NCBI GenBank assembly: GCA_015066595.1
Contig: SVNZ01000001.1
Coordinates: forward strand, 186,001-250,000
Source of the DNA: Oscillospiraceae bacterium
GTDB taxonomy: Bacteria > Bacillota > Clostridia > Oscillospirales > Acutalibacteraceae
Length of the DNA stretch: 64,000 bases
Direction of reading: 5' to 3'
Both the position numbers and the translations under genes were made by a program. The notes below the pieces were generated by a model. It made no database searches and was not told the origin of the DNA. It saw only the letters and a list, made by a program, of their open reading frames with translations. Each line of letters opens with the position of its first letter. Position 1 is the first letter of the stretch. Of this stretch, positions 33,081 to 41,230 are shown in pieces.

Positions 33081-33797
33081 ATGATTTATCCTTCAGATAT
33101 AAGAAATAAAGCACGTGAGTCACTTAAAAACAAGTGGGGTATCGCAGTAGGTGCTGGTTTTTTAGCTGCATTACTTAACGGAACTAAAGTTTCGCGTGTT
33201 TCATTTATCAATATAGATTATAAAGCTATAGATATTGAAACTATTAAGTATCAGCTTGAAAAAGTCTTCAACTTTGAAAGTAATGAAATTATAAATTCAG
33301 TATTTATTATAAGTATTATATCTGCTATTATATTTTTCTTAGCGTTATCTTTTTTAGGTTGTATTATACGTGTTGGGTATTCTAAATTTAATTTAAATCT
33401 TATAGACGATGAAGTGTTAAATATAAATGTACTGTTTAAGTATTTTAGGAACTGGAAAAAGATATTATGCAAGAATTTGTTAGAGCTATTATACTTGTCC
33501 TTATGGTCATTACTCCTTTTTATTCCATGTGTCATAGCAGCGTACAGTTATGCTATGACTGATTACATACTAGCTGAAAATACTGACATTTCACCGAATG
33601 AAGCCATCACCCTATCAAAAGAAATGATGAAAGGTAATCGAGTTAGATTACTCTGGTTACAATTAAGCTTTATTGGATGGGAAATTTTATGTGCACTTTC
33701 ATTTGGCGTTGGTTATTTATGGCTGACACCATATAAACAAGCTTCATATGCACATTTTTATCGTCAGGTATTAAGCTCATATAAAAAACAGAGCTAA
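33081..33797 (+). CDS. DUF975 family integral membrane protein
   Basis: The 238-residue protein begins with the DUF975 signature (IRNKARESLKNKWGIAVGAGFLAALL) and has about four to five hydrophobic segments, including residues near 90-115 and 140-165, with PNEAITLSKEMMKG typical of the family. Function is unknown. AAAGGAG at 33068-33074 sets ATG 33081; the frame is open upstream but without a better site. It is closed by a bidirectional terminator shared with the convergent molybdenum cofactor operon. Confidence 0.85.
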   Translation: MIYPSDIRNKARESLKNKWGIAVGAGFLAALLNGTKVSRVSFINIDYKAIDIETIKYQLEKVFNFESNEIINSVFIISIISAIIFFLALSFLGCIIRVGYSKFNLNLIDDEVLNINVLFKYFRNWKKILCKNLLELLYLSLWSLLLFIPCVIAAYSYAMTDYILAENTDISPNEAITLSKEMMKGNRVRLLWLQLSFIGWEILCALSFGVGYLWLTPYKQASYAHFYRQVLSSYKKQS

Positions 33798-33803
33798 TGT
33801 AAT

Positions 33804-33840
33804 AAAAAAAGGACGTTGTTTTTTGCAACGTCCTTTTTAT
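33804..33840. terminator. Bidirectional terminator
   Basis: AAAAAGGACGTTG pairs with CAACGTCCTTTTT (33806-33838) with A- and T-runs on both flanks. It serves the DUF975 gene (+) and the mod-moa operon (-), whose last stop codon is 33842. Confidence 0.92.
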
Positions 33841-33841
33841 T

Positions 33842-34327
33842 TTATCTTGCACAATCACTTGATTTCGAAGTCAATATATCTAAACCGTGTTTTAAAGTGT
33901 CTACAACAGCCTCTAAATTTTCTTTTGCAGCTTTTGGACTACCAGGCAAGTTGAGTATAAGGCTGTTGTTTTTAATCCCACACAGTCCACGAGAAAGCAT
34001 AGCTCGAGGTGTTATTTCAAACGACTTGAGTCTCATATATTCAGCAACACCTGGTACGTCCCTATCAATTATCTCTTTTGTGCACTCCGGCGTGATATCT
34101 CTTTTAGAAAATCCTGTGCCACCAGTCGTGACGATAAAATTTATATTATCTTCAACTGACTTCTTTAAAACATCAATAACATATTCTTTTTCATCTGGAA
34201 TAATTACTACGCTATTAACATCATAACCGTTTTCAATCAATATTTGCTTCACGGTAGGGCCAGCTAAATCTTCTCGTTCTTTTTTGTAGCATCTGTCACT
34301 AACTGTAATTACAATCGCTTTATACAT
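33842..34327 (-). CDS. mog: Molybdopterin adenylyltransferase (MogA/MoaB family)
   Basis: The enzyme adenylylates molybdopterin before metal insertion. The 161-residue protein has the MoCF fold with VSDRCYKKEREDLAGP at the N-terminus, the TTGGTGFSKRDITPE loop that binds molybdopterin, and the LPGSPKAAKENLE segment. The family includes MogA and MoaB, which cannot be separated by eye. It is the last gene of an eight-gene molybdate and cofactor operon. Confidence 0.92.
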   Translation of the reverse strand: MYKAIVITVSDRCYKKEREDLAGPTVKQILIENGYDVNSVVIIPDEKEYVIDVLKKSVEDNINFIVTTGGTGFSKRDITPECTKEIIDRDVPGVAEYMRLKSFEITPRAMLSRGLCGIKNNSLILNLPGSPKAAKENLEAVVDTLKHGLDILTSKSSDCAR

Positions 34328-34334
34328 ATATTAC

Positions 34335-35354
34335 TCACTTTCCAAATGAACAATTCGGGTACGTACAAACGTCACAAGACAAGCAAAGTCCACCCTCGCC
34401 CATTGATATAAAATCGTCTTTTGTTATTTTTACATCCGCAGCAAGCTTAGGCAAAACCAAATCAAAGACAGTAGCTTTAGCGTACATAACACATCCTGGG
34501 AGTCCTACTATCGGCATACCGTCATCAAAATATCCCAGAAGGAACATAGCGCCCGGTAATACAGGCGCACCATATGTAACTATATCAGCACTACAACTTT
34601 TAATAGCGCCTGGTGTGTTATCGTCAGGATCCACACTCATTCCACCAGTGCATATTATAATATCTACATCTGCTTTACGCATTTTTTTAATAGCGTCAAT
34701 AATATTATCAATGCCATCATCAACTGTTAAATGCTCAGTGACCTCAATAGAAAATCGTTTCAATTTTTCAGCTATAACCGGTGTGAACTTATCTACTATA
34801 CGTCCGTTGTAAATTTCGCTACCTGTTGTGATTACGGCAGCTTTTTTTAGGGTAAAAGGTATGACTTTTAATATAGGTTCTGCACTTACAATCTTCTCCG
34901 CCTCTGTGATCTTTTTTTCATCTATTACTAGCGGAATTATACGTGTTCCGCATAGCTTATCGCCTTTATTGACAGCAGTGGAACCTTTACGAGTTATAAT
35001 CATAATTTCATCGATTGAGTTGATATTGTTTAATTTATTTGAATCAACTAAGAACAGTCCGTTGGTTGTTGAAAATATTTCTATCTTACCTTCACTGACA
35101 TCAGAACAAGTCATATTCTCACTAATACAAAGTTCAGCTAGTCTCAAAGCTGCATCGTTTTCATGGACTACCCCTTCACACTGCTCAAAAACATACAGGT
35201 TTTCTTTACCCATTGATAACAGAACAGGAATATCATCTTTTGTTACTATGTGCCCCTTTTTAAAGCGAGCACCTTTAAATTCATCTTTAATTATCTGAGT
35301 AAGATCATGGCAAAGTACATGACCTACTGCGTCCACAGTTTTTATAATTTTCAT
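34335..35354 (-). CDS. Molybdopterin-binding protein with Cys-rich C-terminus (MoeA-related)
   Basis: The 339-residue protein contains a MoCF-biosynthesis domain at about residues 170-310 (ITTGSEIYNG, ICTGGMSVDPDDNTPGA, LPGCVMYAKATVFDLVLP). Its N-terminal part resembles clostridial molybdopterin-binding proteins rather than the full four-domain MoeA of E. coli. The last residues carry CLSCDVCTYPNC, a CxxCxxCx4C cluster that could bind a metal or Fe-S centre. It may carry out the MoeA step of metal insertion; that is inference. It starts one base after the MOSC gene with GAGGAATAAA as ribosome binding site. Confidence 0.82.
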   Translation of the reverse strand: MKIIKTVDAVGHVLCHDLTQIIKDEFKGARFKKGHIVTKDDIPVLLSMGKENLYVFEQCEGVVHENDAALRLAELCISENMTCSDVSEGKIEIFSTTNGLFLVDSNKLNNINSIDEIMIITRKGSTAVNKGDKLCGTRIIPLVIDEKKITEAEKIVSAEPILKVIPFTLKKAAVITTGSEIYNGRIVDKFTPVIAEKLKRFSIEVTEHLTVDDGIDNIIDAIKKMRKADVDIIICTGGMSVDPDDNTPGAIKSCSADIVTYGAPVLPGAMFLLGYFDDGMPIVGLPGCVMYAKATVFDLVLPKLAADVKITKDDFISMGEGGLCLSCDVCTYPNCSFGK

Positions 35355-35355
35355 T

Positions 35356-35790
35356 TTATTCCTCTAATAAATTGATATAATCACCAGGTGAAATTCTGCC
35401 GCCTAAAACCACTTTAGCAAATATACCTTCAGTAGGCATAACACATTCTCCAGTCAGTCGCTTAATTTCACAATCGTTATGGCACTTCTTCCCTATCTGA
35501 GTTACCTCAACAATGGTATCACCTATTTTTATTTTTGTTCCAACAGGTATAGTGTTAAGTACAATGCCCTTGGTAACAATATTTTCTGCAAAATCACCGG
35601 GCTTTAACTCAAGACCGAGAGAAAGCATCTTGTCAACACTTTCCTGAGCAAGTAAGCTAATCTGACGGTGCCAGTCTCCAGCGTGTGCATCACCAATAAT
35701 ACCGTGGTTGATTTTTATATCAATATAAGGAACCTGTATTTTCTTTGTACCGCGCTTTTCGCTGATACAAACTGCCAATACACACCCCAC
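35356..35790 (-). CDS. MOSC domain protein
   Basis: This stand-alone MOSC domain of about 144 residues belongs to the family of sulfur carriers linked to molybdenum cofactor sulfuration. The conserved Cys lies in IGKKCHNDCEI, with GDAHAGDWHRQISLL and LKPGDFAENIVTKG upstream. The best start is GTG 35790: AGAGG in the end of moaC is 7 bases upstream, and relatives begin at this point (VCISEKRGT). The longer frame from 35844 overlaps moaC without a reason. It lies between moaC and the molybdopterin-binding gene. Confidence 0.85.
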   Translation of the reverse strand: MGCVLAVCISEKRGTKKIQVPYIDIKINHGIIGDAHAGDWHRQISLLAQESVDKMLSLGLELKPGDFAENIVTKGIVLNTIPVGTKIKIGDTIVEVTQIGKKCHNDCEIKRLTGECVMPTEGIFAKVVLGGRISPGDYINLLEE

Positions 35791-35794
35791 ACTC

Positions 35795-36265
35795 TCACCT
35801 CTTATAAGTAAAATCTCCGCTTTTGCCACCTGTTTTAGAAACAAGATGAATATCAGTTATTTCAATATCCTTTTGAATAGCTTTACACATATCATAGATT
35901 GTCAAAGCTGATACAGTTACAGCATGTAAAGCTTCCATCTCTACCCCTGTCTCACCTTTACATTTCACTGTAGATATTATACGGATACCGTTTGACTCGA
36001 AGTCAAAAGTAATATCAGCACCAGTAAGAGATATTTGATGACACATAGGAATAGTAAAAGCAGTATTTTTTGCCGCCATAATGCCCGCAACTTGGGCTAC
36101 AGCTAACACATTGCCTTTTCTAATATCACCATTTTTGACTTTTCGTAAAGTTTCATCATTCATTTTTACTAAAGCCGTTGCAACTGCAGTCCTGTATGTA
36201 ACATTTTTCTCAGATATATCTACCATTCTCGCTAAGCCTTGATCATTAAAATGAGTAAATTCCAT
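35795..36265 (-). CDS. moaC: Cyclic pyranopterin monophosphate synthase
   Basis: MoaC converts the MoaA product 3',8-cyclo-GTP to cyclic pyranopterin monophosphate, the first stable intermediate of molybdenum cofactor synthesis. The 156-residue protein has the family blocks MVDISEKNVTYRTAVA, IPMCHQI and TGVEMEALHAVTVSALTIYDMCKA, with SKTGGKSG at the end. It starts one base after the moaA stop and its last codons contain the ribosome binding site of the MOSC gene, so expression is tightly coupled. Confidence 0.96.
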   Translation of the reverse strand: MEFTHFNDQGLARMVDISEKNVTYRTAVATALVKMNDETLRKVKNGDIRKGNVLAVAQVAGIMAAKNTAFTIPMCHQISLTGADITFDFESNGIRIISTVKCKGETGVEMEALHAVTVSALTIYDMCKAIQKDIEITDIHLVSKTGGKSGDFTYKR

Positions 36266-36266
36266 A

Positions 36267-37202
36267 TTACCCTCCGATTTGATTCATAAAACGTGAGCTC
36301 TCACTAAAACAGGTTGTTGTTAGTTTGTGTCCTGAAGGTTTATTTAAAATTGCTTCTTTTATCTTTATAGCTAATCCATCTTTAGATAAGCCTCTCAAGT
36401 CATATTCGTCACTTTTGTGTAAACAAGTTTTTAGCTTGCCATCTGAAGTAACTCGAATCCTGTTACAAACATCACAAAACATATTAGAAAGCGGTCTTAT
36501 AAGTCCGATGCATCCAACGTAACCTTGAATTTTATATACCTCAGCGACTCCATCAAAAGAAGTTCGTTTAAGTTCCGGCGCGAGCTGTAAAACTTTTTCA
36601 GCAGATACAAAGCAACTTTCATATAAACGCTTACTCGCACCTATAGGCATTAGTTCGATAAATCTTATATGAAGTTCGTTAAATTTTGTAAGCTCTACAA
36701 AATCTTTAATCTCATCTATATTAAATCCACCGATAAGAACAACGTTTATCTTAATATCAAGACCAGCATCTATGGATGTGTTTATGCCATTTAAAACATC
36801 TTGTAACATATTGGTCTCAGTTAGTTTGTAAAACCTTTCACTATTAAGAGTATCCAGACTTATATTAACTCTAGATACACCAGCGTTTTTCAAATCATAC
36901 GCGTATTTTTGCAGCAAGCTTCCGTTTGTTGTAATTGTCAGTTCTTCAAGACCGGAAATACTTTTCACTCTTTCGCAAAAATCAATTATTCCGTCTCTTA
37001 TAAGAGGTTCGCCACCGGTGAGCCTAATTTTTTTTACCCCCAAATCGACTGCGACTGAACAAATATCATACAATTCATCGAAAGTAAGTAGTTTTTTTAG
37101 AAACGGTGAATCACCTGGCATACAGTACTTACATCTGAAATTACACCTATCAGTAACAGAAAGACGCATATAGCTAATTTCTCTGTTATATTTATCTTTC
37201 AT
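36267..37202 (-). CDS. moaA: GTP 3',8-cyclase
   Basis: MoaA is a radical SAM enzyme that starts molybdenum cofactor synthesis from GTP. The N-terminal cluster motif is CNFRCKYCMP and the second 4Fe-4S cluster is bound by Cys residues in MFCDVCNRIRVTSDGKLKTCL. LTGGEPLIRDG is the SAM-binding region. With 311 residues it is slightly short of the usual 320-340, and the C-terminal Gly-Gly is present (MNQIGG), as in active MoaA. It lies 9 bases downstream of modC. Confidence 0.96.
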   Translation of the reverse strand: MKDKYNREISYMRLSVTDRCNFRCKYCMPGDSPFLKKLLTFDELYDICSVAVDLGVKKIRLTGGEPLIRDGIIDFCERVKSISGLEELTITTNGSLLQKYAYDLKNAGVSRVNISLDTLNSERFYKLTETNMLQDVLNGINTSIDAGLDIKINVVLIGGFNIDEIKDFVELTKFNELHIRFIELMPIGASKRLYESCFVSAEKVLQLAPELKRTSFDGVAEVYKIQGYVGCIGLIRPLSNMFCDVCNRIRVTSDGKLKTCLHKSDEYDLRGLSKDGLAIKIKEAILNKPSGHKLTTTCFSESSRFMNQIGG

Positions 37203-37210
37203 ATTATCTC

Positions 37211-38236
37211 CTACTTAAAACAATGTATATCGCTTATATTTAATCCAACAGTAAGCTTTTTACCTTTAGTAAAACGTGCTCCTCTTGACAAAGATTTTAG
37301 CAATATTGGTTTTGAAAAATCGCTAATCTTCATCACTATTAAAGAACCGTTGATATCCTGGATAATATTAATTATAGTTGCATCAAAAAAAATGTTAAAA
37401 TCATCTGAGTTAATATTATTATCAGTCATATTAAAGCCAATAGATTTAATGTCATCACTTGGATAAGAAAAATCAAAACCAAACTCAGTGAAATATCTAT
37501 CATTCCCCAATACAACATTGCAAATGTTTTCTATACCTATTAACACAGCATCAGCTTTTGTTACGGGGCTATTGAATATTGAATCAGTACTTCTGATGTT
37601 GTTACAATATCCGCTTTCAATAACGGAAACTTTGTCACAAATTCTATAAATTTCATCTTTATCATGCGACACAAAAACAACATCACCCGTAAATTTTTCT
37701 AACGTATTTATTAAATCAATTTCAATACTGGATTTGAGTTGTGAATCAAGCGCAGAAAAAGGCTCATCAAGCAATAAAACTTTTGGGTTAGTTGCTAAAG
37801 CTCTTGCTAAAGCTACTCGTTGCTTCTCACCACCTGAAATTTGGTGAACAAACTTATCTTTAATGTCACTCAACTTGAAACTTTCGATTAAGTGTTCAAG
37901 CATATATATTCTTTCATTTTTAGAAATGCTGTGTAATCCTGTTAGAATGTTTTGCTTAACAGTCATGTTGGGGAACAAAGCATAATGCTGAGGCAAATAT
38001 CCAACATTTCTTTTTTGTGGCGAAAGATTAATTTTTCTTTCACTATCAAAAACAGTTGTGTTATCAATAATTATCCTGCCAAAATCCGGTTTTAAAATTC
38101 CCGCTATACATTTCAACGTTACGCTTTTTCCGCTACCGGATAAGCCGAACAGCGCATTGATATCGCCGCTCGTTTCAAAAGATACACAAAGATGAAAATC
38201 GTCGAGTTTTTTCTTGATATCAACTATTAGAGACAT
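37211..38236 (-). CDS. modC: Molybdate ABC transporter, ATP-binding protein
   Basis: ModC powers molybdate (or tungstate) import. Walker A is GLSGSGKS, the signature QISGGEKQRVALARAL and Walker B LLLDEPFSALD, with the H-loop in VFVSHDKDE. After the nucleotide-binding domain (about residues 1-215) comes a C-terminal part of about 125 residues, in the position of the TOBE/MOP domain of ModC but not strongly conserved. It overlaps modB by 17 bases. Whether the system prefers Mo or W cannot be told from sequence. Confidence 0.92.
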   Translation of the reverse strand: MSLIVDIKKKLDDFHLCVSFETSGDINALFGLSGSGKSVTLKCIAGILKPDFGRIIIDNTTVFDSERKINLSPQKRNVGYLPQHYALFPNMTVKQNILTGLHSISKNERIYMLEHLIESFKLSDIKDKFVHQISGGEKQRVALARALATNPKVLLLDEPFSALDSQLKSSIEIDLINTLEKFTGDVVFVSHDKDEIYRICDKVSVIESGYCNNIRSTDSIFNSPVTKADAVLIGIENICNVVLGNDRYFTEFGFDFSYPSDDIKSIGFNMTDNNINSDDFNIFFDATIINIIQDINGSLIVMKISDFSKPILLKSLSRGARFTKGKKLTVGLNISDIHCFK

Positions 38237-38906
38237 GCTTTGCCTCCTTTAGATGATTGCTATTTTCTATGTAACTAATTACATACAAAACAATAATAGA
38301 AATCAAGATGTTAAGTACTACCCATTTGAATGCAAGAACATCATTATTGGTGCTCCATAGCTGATAAACAGTAGTTGAAATAGTTGCAGTTTTTCCGGGA
38401 GTGTAGCCCGCAACCATACTTGTAGCGCCATATTCTCCTAGAGCTCGTGCAAAAGAAAGAACAACACCTGCTATGATTCCTTGATTACAATTAGGCATAA
38501 TAATTTTCCAAAATATATAGCTATTCGACAGACCCAATGTCCTACCAACGTCACTGAGATTTCTATCAAAAGTTTGAAACGCCCCTCGCGCTGTTCTGTA
38601 CATTAAAGGGAATATCACAACTGATGTCGCTATAACTGCAGACCACCAATTCATTGTAAATCTAAAATCAAATAAATCTAAAAACAACGCACCAATATAA
38701 CTTTTGGGGCCAAAAATTTTAAGTAGCATGAAACCAACAACCGTTGGTGGTAAAACTAAAGGTAATGTAAAAACAGTATCTAAAACGCCTTTTAGAAATG
38801 CAGGAACCATAGAAGTATAATACGCAACAAATACACCAGCAAAAAAAACGATGCTGGTTGATATCAGCGCTATTCTTAAAGAATTGAACAATGGATATAA
38901 ATCCAT
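38220..38906 (-). CDS. modB: Molybdate ABC transporter, permease
   Basis: The 228-residue integral membrane protein has about five to six transmembrane segments. The permease EAA-type loop reads RTLGLSNSYIFWKIIMPNCNQGIIAGVVLSFARALGEYGA, where the GEYGAT end is typical of ModB and sulfate permeases. LPLVLPPTVVGFMLL is another ModB block. It sits between modA and modC, with an AGGAGG-like site before ATG 38906. Confidence 0.94.
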   Translation of the reverse strand: MDLYPLFNSLRIALISTSIVFFAGVFVAYYTSMVPAFLKGVLDTVFTLPLVLPPTVVGFMLLKIFGPKSYIGALFLDLFDFRFTMNWWSAVIATSVVIFPLMYRTARGAFQTFDRNLSDVGRTLGLSNSYIFWKIIMPNCNQGIIAGVVLSFARALGEYGATSMVAGYTPGKTATISTTVYQLWSTNNDVLAFKWVVLNILISIIVLYVISYIENSNHLKEAKHVSNS

Positions 38907-38918
38907 AAAAACCTCCGA

Positions 38919-39710
38919 TTACGCTACTGGTGTAAAGCCATATTTCTCAAAAATTTGATAGGCTACATCAGAAGATAAAAAATCATAAAAATCCTTAACT
39001 TGATGAAACCCATTTAAAGTATCAAATAATACGCAAGGGTACAAAACTTCACCGCACATACTACTGCTAGCAATATCGACAATATCAAGATCACTGGTTT
39101 GAGCGTCAGTCATATACACAATGGCACAATCAACTGCATCTTCTTTTATTTGTGTTACTACTTCCTTTGCACTAGAACAGAAAGTAACACACTGCGAATC
39201 AATAAGTTCCTGATATGTAACACCCAAACTCTCTAAAATCAATAATGTGTAGTCGCCAACAGGAACTTCGCTGTTTCCAATAGCTAATAATATATCATGC
39301 TTTGCAATTGCGTCTACAAGATCATCAAAAGATGATATGACCCCATCATATGAGTCAGAAACAACAAGAACTACTTCATTTTTAAGCAAATCTTTACGAT
39401 ATTTAATACTTAGATTATCTAAATCATCTACACTTTTTTTATTAGCAGAAAGAAAGAGATCACATTGTGCACCTGATTCAATCTGTGTTTTCAACGTTCC
39501 TGATGAATCAAAATTATATACTATAGATACATTGGGTGCTTTTTCTTTATATTTCAAAGAGATATCATTAAGTGGCTCTAATAATGAAGACGCAGCAAAA
39601 ACGATGATTTCATTATCATTTTCATCTGCTGGTATATTGTTTAATGAACAGCCGATAGCAGAAAAAATCAATAAAACAGAAAATATAATCATTGAAATAG
39701 TTTTTTTCAT
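38919..39710 (-). CDS. modA: Molybdate-binding lipoprotein
   Basis: ModA is the extracellular solute-binding protein of the molybdate transporter, here lipid-anchored. The signal peptide MKKTISMIIFSVLLIFSAIGC ends in a lipobox (SAIGC), so LspA from this window would process it. The mature part begins VFAASSLLEPLNDI, the ligand-binding motif of ModA. The start is ATG 39710; an upstream TTG 39725 would extend the n-region. It is the first gene of the eight-gene operon and has its own promoter. Confidence 0.92.
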   Translation of the reverse strand: MKKTISMIIFSVLLIFSAIGCSLNNIPADENDNEIIVFAASSLLEPLNDISLKYKEKAPNVSIVYNFDSSGTLKTQIESGAQCDLFLSANKKSVDDLDNLSIKYRKDLLKNEVVLVVSDSYDGVISSFDDLVDAIAKHDILLAIGNSEVPVGDYTLLILESLGVTYQELIDSQCVTFCSSAKEVVTQIKEDAVDCAIVYMTDAQTSDLDIVDIASSSMCGEVLYPCVLFDTLNGFHQVKDFYDFLSSDVAYQIFEKYGFTPVA

Positions 39711-39757
39711 TATATTCAATCCCAAGCGTTGTATTTTAAATAATATATCGCATTTTT

Positions 39758-39786
39758 ATTATAAAATAATTCATACTTTATTTCAA
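39758..39786 (-). promoter_or_regulatory. Sigma-A promoter of the mod-moa operon
   Basis: On the - strand TTGAAA (39786-39781), a 17-base spacer and TATAAT (39763-39758). The leader to modA is about 40 bases and holds no clear ModE box or cofactor riboswitch. The gltS terminator ends directly at the -35 box. Confidence 0.8.
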
Positions 39787-39819
39787 GAAAAAAATCGCCC
39801 TGTAAAATTCAGGGCGATT
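39787..39819 (-). terminator. Terminator of gltS
   Basis: On the - strand AATCGCCCTG pairs with CAGGGCGATT (stem at 39793-39802 and 39810-39819) and is followed by a T-run. It begins 9 bases after the gltS stop and its T-run touches the -35 box of the modA promoter. Confidence 0.92.
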
Positions 39820-39827
39820 ACGAATCA

Positions 39828-41216
39828 CTATTTCTTATTTCTTTTTCCTTTGCCTGCTTTAAAAATAAACAATAGTAGACCTGCAAGATATAATGCAGCT
39901 AAGCCAGCGACTAAGAATACCATATTATCACCTTTAGCAGCCATACTGACAAGTAACAGCACCGGTGCACCAAAGAGAATACCAAATGAACTTCCTAAAA
40001 TCAAATTGTTTGCAGCAGGAGTTTTGAGTTCAGGATCGATTTCTCGTAGTAATAGCACGCCACTGCTTATAGTGCCTGTGAGCATACCAAACATCGAGAA
40101 AAAACCCTCGTACTCATAACCTTTATATAGGTGTTTTGATAAAAGTATCAGATAGAAGAAAGTAGCTATACCTCCCACTATCGCCATAAGTAAAAATGGA
40201 ACCCAATAACCCTCAAGGTCAGAAATATTTATACTTGCGATACCTGCTACAATCATAATATCAAAAGCAAATCCGGATAATCTGCTTAAGAGATAATTGT
40301 TTTGATATTGTCTATGCATCCATTTAATATTTCGAAGTCCTTTAAATAAACTGCGACATACAATCGCAAGCACAGAACCAATAATAAAGTTAAATCCCCA
40401 TAATAGTGTTGACACAGTCTCTGCCAATCCAGGTGAAATCAACATCAAAAGATCAGTTATACCTTTGGTAACAACATAAGTTAGTAGATAAATCAAACAA
40501 ACTAAAGCAATCTGGATACTGAATTTATCCACAGATTCCGCAATTGGAATCTCATTTTCATCCTGAAAGGTATCGAGAGTTATAGAGCCTGATACGTAGT
40601 CCTTTTCGTCAATTCTTTTGACTTTGCCTTTTCTATTATAAAAATTAAGAAAAATAACACCAAATATACAAGCACACAAAAAGCCGGCAGCTGCAAGCGA
40701 CAAACCGAAGCTTCGTCCTCCAACCATACCAAGAGCTTCATATGTTGTGCCAACATTATTGGCTTGACCAGGTCCTTGACCATAAGCCATAGGAAGCAAT
40801 ATGCCACTAGCTTTAAACAAATCTGGCATAAATGTATAAGCAAGAAAAATAGATATAGCAAGACCCACAAGTGCCTGTACTAAATATGTACTGACAATTA
40901 AAGCACCGCTTTTACTACCTATCATCTTCTCAGTTGCTGCAGTATTATCAGGAACTCTAAGGGACATTGCTATAAAACCAAGACCAAGTGCATGATAAGT
41001 CACAGTTTCTAAAAACTCAGTTGAAATAACAGGAACAAGACCAAGTGACTTAAATAATAGTAGAATGAATCCAGCTAAAACCGCTGTTGGTATCATACTT
41101 CTTTGAATAAAAACAATTTTCCGTCTAAGTATGTTAGCCAGAATAACTAGTCCAGCTATAATACCAATCTGAATAATAGGATTCCATAATGTAGTGTTAG
41201 CAGCAGAAAAATCCAT
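39828..41216 (-). CDS. gltS: Sodium/glutamate symporter family protein (GltS/ESS)
   Basis: The product of about 462 residues is a polytopic membrane protein with 10 or more hydrophobic segments. It has the ESS family patterns: RSMIPTAVLAGF near residue 40, and GQGPGQANNVGTTYEALG in the first re-entrant region. GMLTGTISSGVLLLREIDP lies in the second half. GltS proteins import glutamate with sodium. At about 460 residues it is longer than E. coli GltS (401), with an acidic cytoplasmic loop near residues 210-240. The start is ATG 41216 behind GGTGG. A different anionic substrate is possible. Confidence 0.8.
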   Translation of the reverse strand: MDFSAANTTLWNPIIQIGIIAGLVILANILRRKIVFIQRSMIPTAVLAGFILLLFKSLGLVPVISTEFLETVTYHALGLGFIAMSLRVPDNTAATEKMIGSKSGALIVSTYLVQALVGLAISIFLAYTFMPDLFKASGILLPMAYGQGPGQANNVGTTYEALGMVGGRSFGLSLAAAGFLCACIFGVIFLNFYNRKGKVKRIDEKDYVSGSITLDTFQDENEIPIAESVDKFSIQIALVCLIYLLTYVVTKGITDLLMLISPGLAETVSTLLWGFNFIIGSVLAIVCRSLFKGLRNIKWMHRQYQNNYLLSRLSGFAFDIMIVAGIASINISDLEGYWVPFLLMAIVGGIATFFYLILLSKHLYKGYEYEGFFSMFGMLTGTISSGVLLLREIDPELKTPAANNLILGSSFGILFGAPVLLLVSMAAKGDNMVFLVAGLAALYLAGLLLFIFKAGKGKRNKK

Positions 41217-41230
41217 ATTCTTACCCACCT

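Noticed and set aside
39711..39757. Molybdenum cofactor riboswitch before modA
   Set aside because: The leader is only about 40 bases and has no substantial paired structure.
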